DNA of 64,000 nt from Paracidovorax oryzae ATCC 19882. GTDB lineage: Bacteria; Pseudomonadota; Gammaproteobacteria; Burkholderiales; Burkholderiaceae_C. The stretch covers positions 62,001 through 126,000 of the forward strand of contig NZ_JMKU01000017.1 in the NCBI RefSeq assembly GCF_000687165.1. The letters run 5' to 3'. Under the pieces are notes generated by a model, which did not search any database, was not told the DNA's origin, and saw only the letters and a list, made by a program, of their open reading frames with translations. This document shows, piece by piece, positions 61,765 to 64,000 of the stretch (its first letter is position 1; every line of letters begins with the position of its first letter). The translations under genes were made by a program, and so were the position numbers.

Positions 61765-62466
61765 TCATGCGGTCTTCCTGAAGCCCGCGCCCTGGGTGGC
61801 GGTGCGCTCGATGCGCACGATCCGGCTCACGAAGATGCCGGGGGTGACGATGGCCTCGGGGTCCAGCGCGCCCAGCTCCGCGATCTCGTGCACCGTGGCG
61901 ATGGTCTGCTTCGCGGCCGTGGCCATCACGGGGCCGAAGTTGCGCGCGGACATGCGGTAGGTCAGGTTGCCCCAGCGGTCGCCGCGTTCGGCCTTGATGA
62001 GGGCCACGTCGCCGTGGATGGGGTACTCCAGCACGTAGTGCTTGCCGCCGATCTCGCGCGTTTCCTTGCCCTTCGCCAGTTCGGTGCCGTAGGCCGTGGG
62101 GCAGAAGAAGGCGCCGATGCCGGCCCCGGCCGCGCGCAGGCGCTCGGCGAGGTTGCCCTGCGGCACCAGCTCCAGCTCCAGCTTGCCGGAGCGGTACAGG
62201 TCGTCGAACACCCAGCTGTCCACCTGCCGCGGAAAGCTGCAGATGATCTTGCGCACGCGGCCCGTCTTGAGCAGCGCGGCCAGGCCCGTGTCGCCGTTGC
62301 CGGCGTTGTTGTTGACCACCGTGAGGTCACGGGCGCCCTGCTCGATCAGTCCGTCGATCAGTTCGCCGGGAATGCCGGCCGTGCCGAAGCCGCCGACGAG
62401 CACCGTGGCGCCGTCCTGGACGCCCGAAAGGGCCTGGGCAACGGAATCCGCAATCTTGTTGATCAT
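61765..62466 (-). CDS. pcaI: 3-oxoadipate CoA-transferase subunit A (PcaI)
   Basis: Alpha subunit of the CoA-transferase. The 233-residue protein has the glycine-rich VLVGGFGTAGIPGELIDGLIEQG (about residues 22-44), LTVVNNNAGNGDTGLAALL (about 49-67) and GQFLE-like TAYGTELAKGKETREIGGK near 135. It is the first gene of the ten-gene operon and diverges from the IclR regulator, sharing a 159-base control region. Confidence 0.93.
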   Translation of the reverse strand: MINKIADSVAQALSGVQDGATVLVGGFGTAGIPGELIDGLIEQGARDLTVVNNNAGNGDTGLAALLKTGRVRKIICSFPRQVDSWVFDDLYRSGKLELELVPQGNLAERLRAAGAGIGAFFCPTAYGTELAKGKETREIGGKHYVLEYPIHGDVALIKAERGDRWGNLTYRMSARNFGPVMATAAKQTIATVHEIAELGALDPEAIVTPGIFVSRIVRIERTATQGAGFRKTA

Positions 62467-62567
62467 GGGAAGAAACACCTGGAATGGGAGGCAGGACCGG
62501 ACCACCGTGCCGCACGGCGACAATCCGGCCCGCGAGCGGGAGGCAACCGGATGGCCGGCTGCGGAAT

Positions 62568-62604
62568 TTTGTTCGTATAAAGAACAAATGTTCGTACAAT
62601 GAAT
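62568..62604. promoter_or_regulatory. Tandem IclR-type operators between pcaI and the regulator gene
   Basis: GTTCGTATAAAGAAC (62571-62585) and GTTCGTACAATGAAT (62590-62604) are 15-bp copies with 12 of 15 bases equal, starting 19 bases apart. The first lies in a perfect inverted repeat TTTGTTC-N7-GAACAAA (62568-62588). TACAAT at 62595-62600 is a possible -10 for the IclR gene. PcaR of P. putida uses a similar 15-bp site beginning GTTCG, so these are probably operators for both directions. Confidence 0.7.
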
Positions 62605-62625
62605 TAATTCTAGAACCAACAGCTT

Positions 62626-63429
62626 ATGAGCGATACCCCCACGGACATTGGTAAAAACCCTAGGCCGGGCGACAGCTATGTGCAATCGTTCGCCCGCGGG
62701 CTGGAAGTGATCCGCTCTTTCAGCGCCGCCGCGCCGCAGCAGACGCTGAGCGAAGTGGCGGCTTCCTCGGGCCTCACGCGGGCCGGGGCGCGCCGCATCC
62801 TGCTCACGCTGCAGACGCTGGGCTACGTGGAAAGCGACGGGCGGCTCTTCCGCCTCACGCCGCGCATCCTGGACCTGGGCTTCGCCTACCTCTCGTCCAT
62901 GCCCATCTGGGACCTGGCGGAGCCGTCCATGGAAGCGCTGGCCGGCGAGGTGCACGAGTCGTGCTCGGCCGCCGTGCTGGACGGGCACGACATCGTCTAT
63001 GTGCTGCGCATCCACACCCACAAGATCATGAGCACCAATCTCGGCGTGGGCTCGCGCCTGCCCGCGTTCTGGACCTCCATGGGCCGCATGCTGCTGGCCG
63101 GCCTGCCCGACGAGCGCGTCATCGCGCTCATGCACGACCTGCCGCGCAAGCGCTTCACCCCGCGCACCGTGGTGGAGGATGCCGAACTGCTCGCCCGCGT
63201 GCAGACCGCCCGCGCGCAGGGCTGGTGCCTGATCGACCAGGAACTGGAGGAAGGGCTGATCTCCGTCGCCGCCCCGCTGCGCGACCGCGCCGGCCGCACG
63301 GTGGCCGCGCTCAACATCAGCGGGCAGGCCAACCGCACCAGCGCGAAGGTGATGCAGCGCGACCTGCTGCCCGTGCTGCTGCGCACGGCCGACACCATCT
63401 CGCGGCTGCTGGGCACGCGGCGCGGCTGA
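62626..63429 (+). CDS. IclR family regulator, PcaR/PcaU-like
   Basis: A 267-residue regulator. The N-terminal winged helix has SFARGLEVIRSFSAAAPQQ, then TLSEVAASSGLTRAGARRILLTLQTLGYV (about residues 40-68), and the IclR effector domain follows with MPIWDLAEPSMEALAGEVHESCSAAVLDG and RLPAFWTSMGRMLLAGLP. The length and the beta-ketoadipate operon divergent to it suggest a PcaR/PcaU-type protein responding to 3-oxoadipate or a related acid. It probably also represses its own promoter through the tandem operators. Confidence 0.9.
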   Translation: MSDTPTDIGKNPRPGDSYVQSFARGLEVIRSFSAAAPQQTLSEVAASSGLTRAGARRILLTLQTLGYVESDGRLFRLTPRILDLGFAYLSSMPIWDLAEPSMEALAGEVHESCSAAVLDGHDIVYVLRIHTHKIMSTNLGVGSRLPAFWTSMGRMLLAGLPDERVIALMHDLPRKRFTPRTVVEDAELLARVQTARAQGWCLIDQELEEGLISVAAPLRDRAGRTVAALNISGQANRTSAKVMQRDLLPVLLRTADTISRLLGTRRG

Positions 63430-63506
63430 GCCGCGCCTCCATCCGCGAGGCCAGGCAGCGCCTATCACGCTCCAGCCCCCGGTCACGGCCTGCACCGGCG
63501 CGCAGC

Positions 63507-63531
63507 TTCGCATGCCTCGCACCTGCTTCGC
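63507..63531 (+). promoter_or_regulatory. PIP box (HrpX-type plant-inducible promoter element)
   Basis: TTCGC (63507-63511), exactly 15 bases, then TTCGC (63527-63531): a perfect match to TTCGB-N15-TTCGB. It lies 62 bases before the ATG of the gene at 63594. A canonical -10 at 30-32 bases downstream is not seen. In Acidovorax and Ralstonia such boxes are bound by HrpX/HrpB-type activators of type III secretion genes. Confidence 0.7.
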
Positions 63532-63556
63532 CGCTCATGCCGCTTCCGATGATGGA

Positions 63557-63575
63557 TATGCAAAAGATGTGCATA
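63557..63575. promoter_or_regulatory. Palindrome TATGCA-N7-TGCATA upstream of the last gene
   Basis: A perfect inverted repeat 18 bases before the ATG at 63594 and 25 bases after the PIP box. It overlaps where a promoter -10 or leader would be. The function is unknown; it may be an operator or an mRNA hairpin near the ribosome site. Confidence 0.35.
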
Positions 63576-63593
63576 ACCAACGGGAGCGCCATC

Positions 63594-64000
63594 ATGCAGA
63601 CCTCATCCACCGCAAGCACCACTGATCCATCCACCCTATCGCCTCCCCCGGCGGCATGGCTGCGCGAAGCTGCCCGCCGGTTCGGCGAAACGGAAGGCGC
63701 GGAGCCTTTCTCCGAGTCGCGCTCCTTCGAACAGGACGGCATCCGCTACAGCCCCCTGCGGATCGAGGACGCCCCGCGGGAGCGCTGGGTTCTGGTGGCG
63801 TCGCAGCCCTGCCCTGCCGGCGTGGAAGAGCCCGTCTGGACCAGCCTGCTGCTGCACCTCAACGCACCGGCCATGGCGCTCGGGTCCGTCGGCATCGGCC
63901 TGGATCGCACCGGACGCGCCGTGGTCGTGCACGGCGTGCCCCCGTCGCATGTCGGCGATGCGGCCCTGCTGGCCCAGGATCTGTTCCAGCTCAGCTACTT
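63594..64000 (+). CDS. Probable type III secretion chaperone (CesT-like), C-terminus outside window
   Basis: The frame starts ATG at 63594 with GGGAG nine bases upstream and runs to the window end (135 residues seen). After a Ser/Thr/Pro-rich start, PAAWLREAARRFGE, RWVLVASQP, SLLLHLNAPAMALGSVGIGLD and VVVHGVPPSHVGD give the alternating helix and strand pattern of CesT-family chaperones, which are small acidic dimers that guide effectors to the type III secretion system. The perfect PIP box 62 bases upstream supports HrpX control. Assignment is from pattern and promoter, not from a specific motif; an effector gene would be expected beyond the right edge. Confidence 0.55.
   Translation, partial: MQTSSTASTTDPSTLSPPPAAWLREAARRFGETEGAEPFSESRSFEQDGIRYSPLRIEDAPRERWVLVASQPCPAGVEEPVWTSLLLHLNAPAMALGSVGIGLDRTGRAVVVHGVPPSHVGDAALLAQDLFQLSY

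Overview
This 64 kb window is high-GC chromosomal DNA from a beta-proteobacterium of the Comamonadaceae, most likely a plant-associated Acidovorax (Paracidovorax citrulli/avenae type). The evidence is the gene style, the many Bug-type (TctC) receptors, the typical layout of its aa3 oxidase cluster, an rpoH gene behind a CIRCE element, and a perfect plant-inducible-promoter (PIP) box in front of a type III chaperone-like gene at the right edge. I see no rRNA, tRNA, CRISPR array, transposase or complete mobile element.

Layout. (1) 1-4.6 kb: the end of a marC-type membrane gene, a gene-poor stretch, heat-shock sigma factor rpoH, an orphan Bug receptor, then a small Rossmann protein and an FNR-like regulator that keeps all four Fe-S cysteines and sits behind an FNR-type box. 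(2) 4.6-14.8 kb: a complete aa3 cytochrome c oxidase and assembly cluster on the minus strand (ctaC, ctaD, small assembly protein, ctaG, DUF2970, ctaE, SURF1, a second SCO-like protein, ctaA, ctaB, SCO1), interrupted by one plus-strand DUF2909 gene. (3) 14.8-22.6 kb: housekeeping genes (SAM methyltransferase, comF, trmL, LysR, a DUF4148 secreted protein, MaoC, an orphan ParA, LysE, a Kef-type antiporter). (4) 22.7-34.6 kb: a tightly coupled operon of WGR-DUF4132 protein, MoxR-type AAA+ ATPase, DUF5682 protein, VWA protein, double SWIM-finger protein and a GNAT acetyltransferase. The first five correspond to the uncharacterised E. coli yeh locus. This is the best candidate here for an undescribed system. 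(5) 34.6-39.9 kb: a Fur-controlled siderophore uptake operon (TonB receptor, PepSY reductase-like protein, two unknown membrane proteins), then a cytochrome b561.

(6) 40.0-53.8 kb: a complete aerobic nicotinate catabolic cluster. Minus-strand nicC-nicA-nicB-nicT-nicR and plus-strand nicE-nicD-nicX-nicF-nicB2-xdhC diverge from a 322-bp control region with palindromes. Together they convert nicotinate through 6-hydroxynicotinate, 2,5-dihydroxypyridine, N-formylmaleamate, maleamate and maleate to fumarate. The nicotinate hydroxylase large subunit is split: one protein carries the cytochromes with a shortened molybdopterin fold that lacks the catalytic Glu motif, and a separate intact molybdopterin subunit is encoded in the other operon next to the XdhC maturation factor.

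(7) 53.9-63.4 kb: a ten-gene minus-strand operon for the lower beta-ketoadipate pathway (pcaI, pcaJ, pcaF, pcaD, a cyclase-family hydrolase, a YciI protein, an SDR, an AtoE-type permease, a muconolactone-isomerase-like protein and a Bug receptor) under a divergent IclR regulator with two 15-bp operator copies. (8) The right edge carries the PIP box and the start of a CesT-like chaperone gene cut by the window end.

Functions come from recognisable motifs and family knowledge read by eye. No database search was run.
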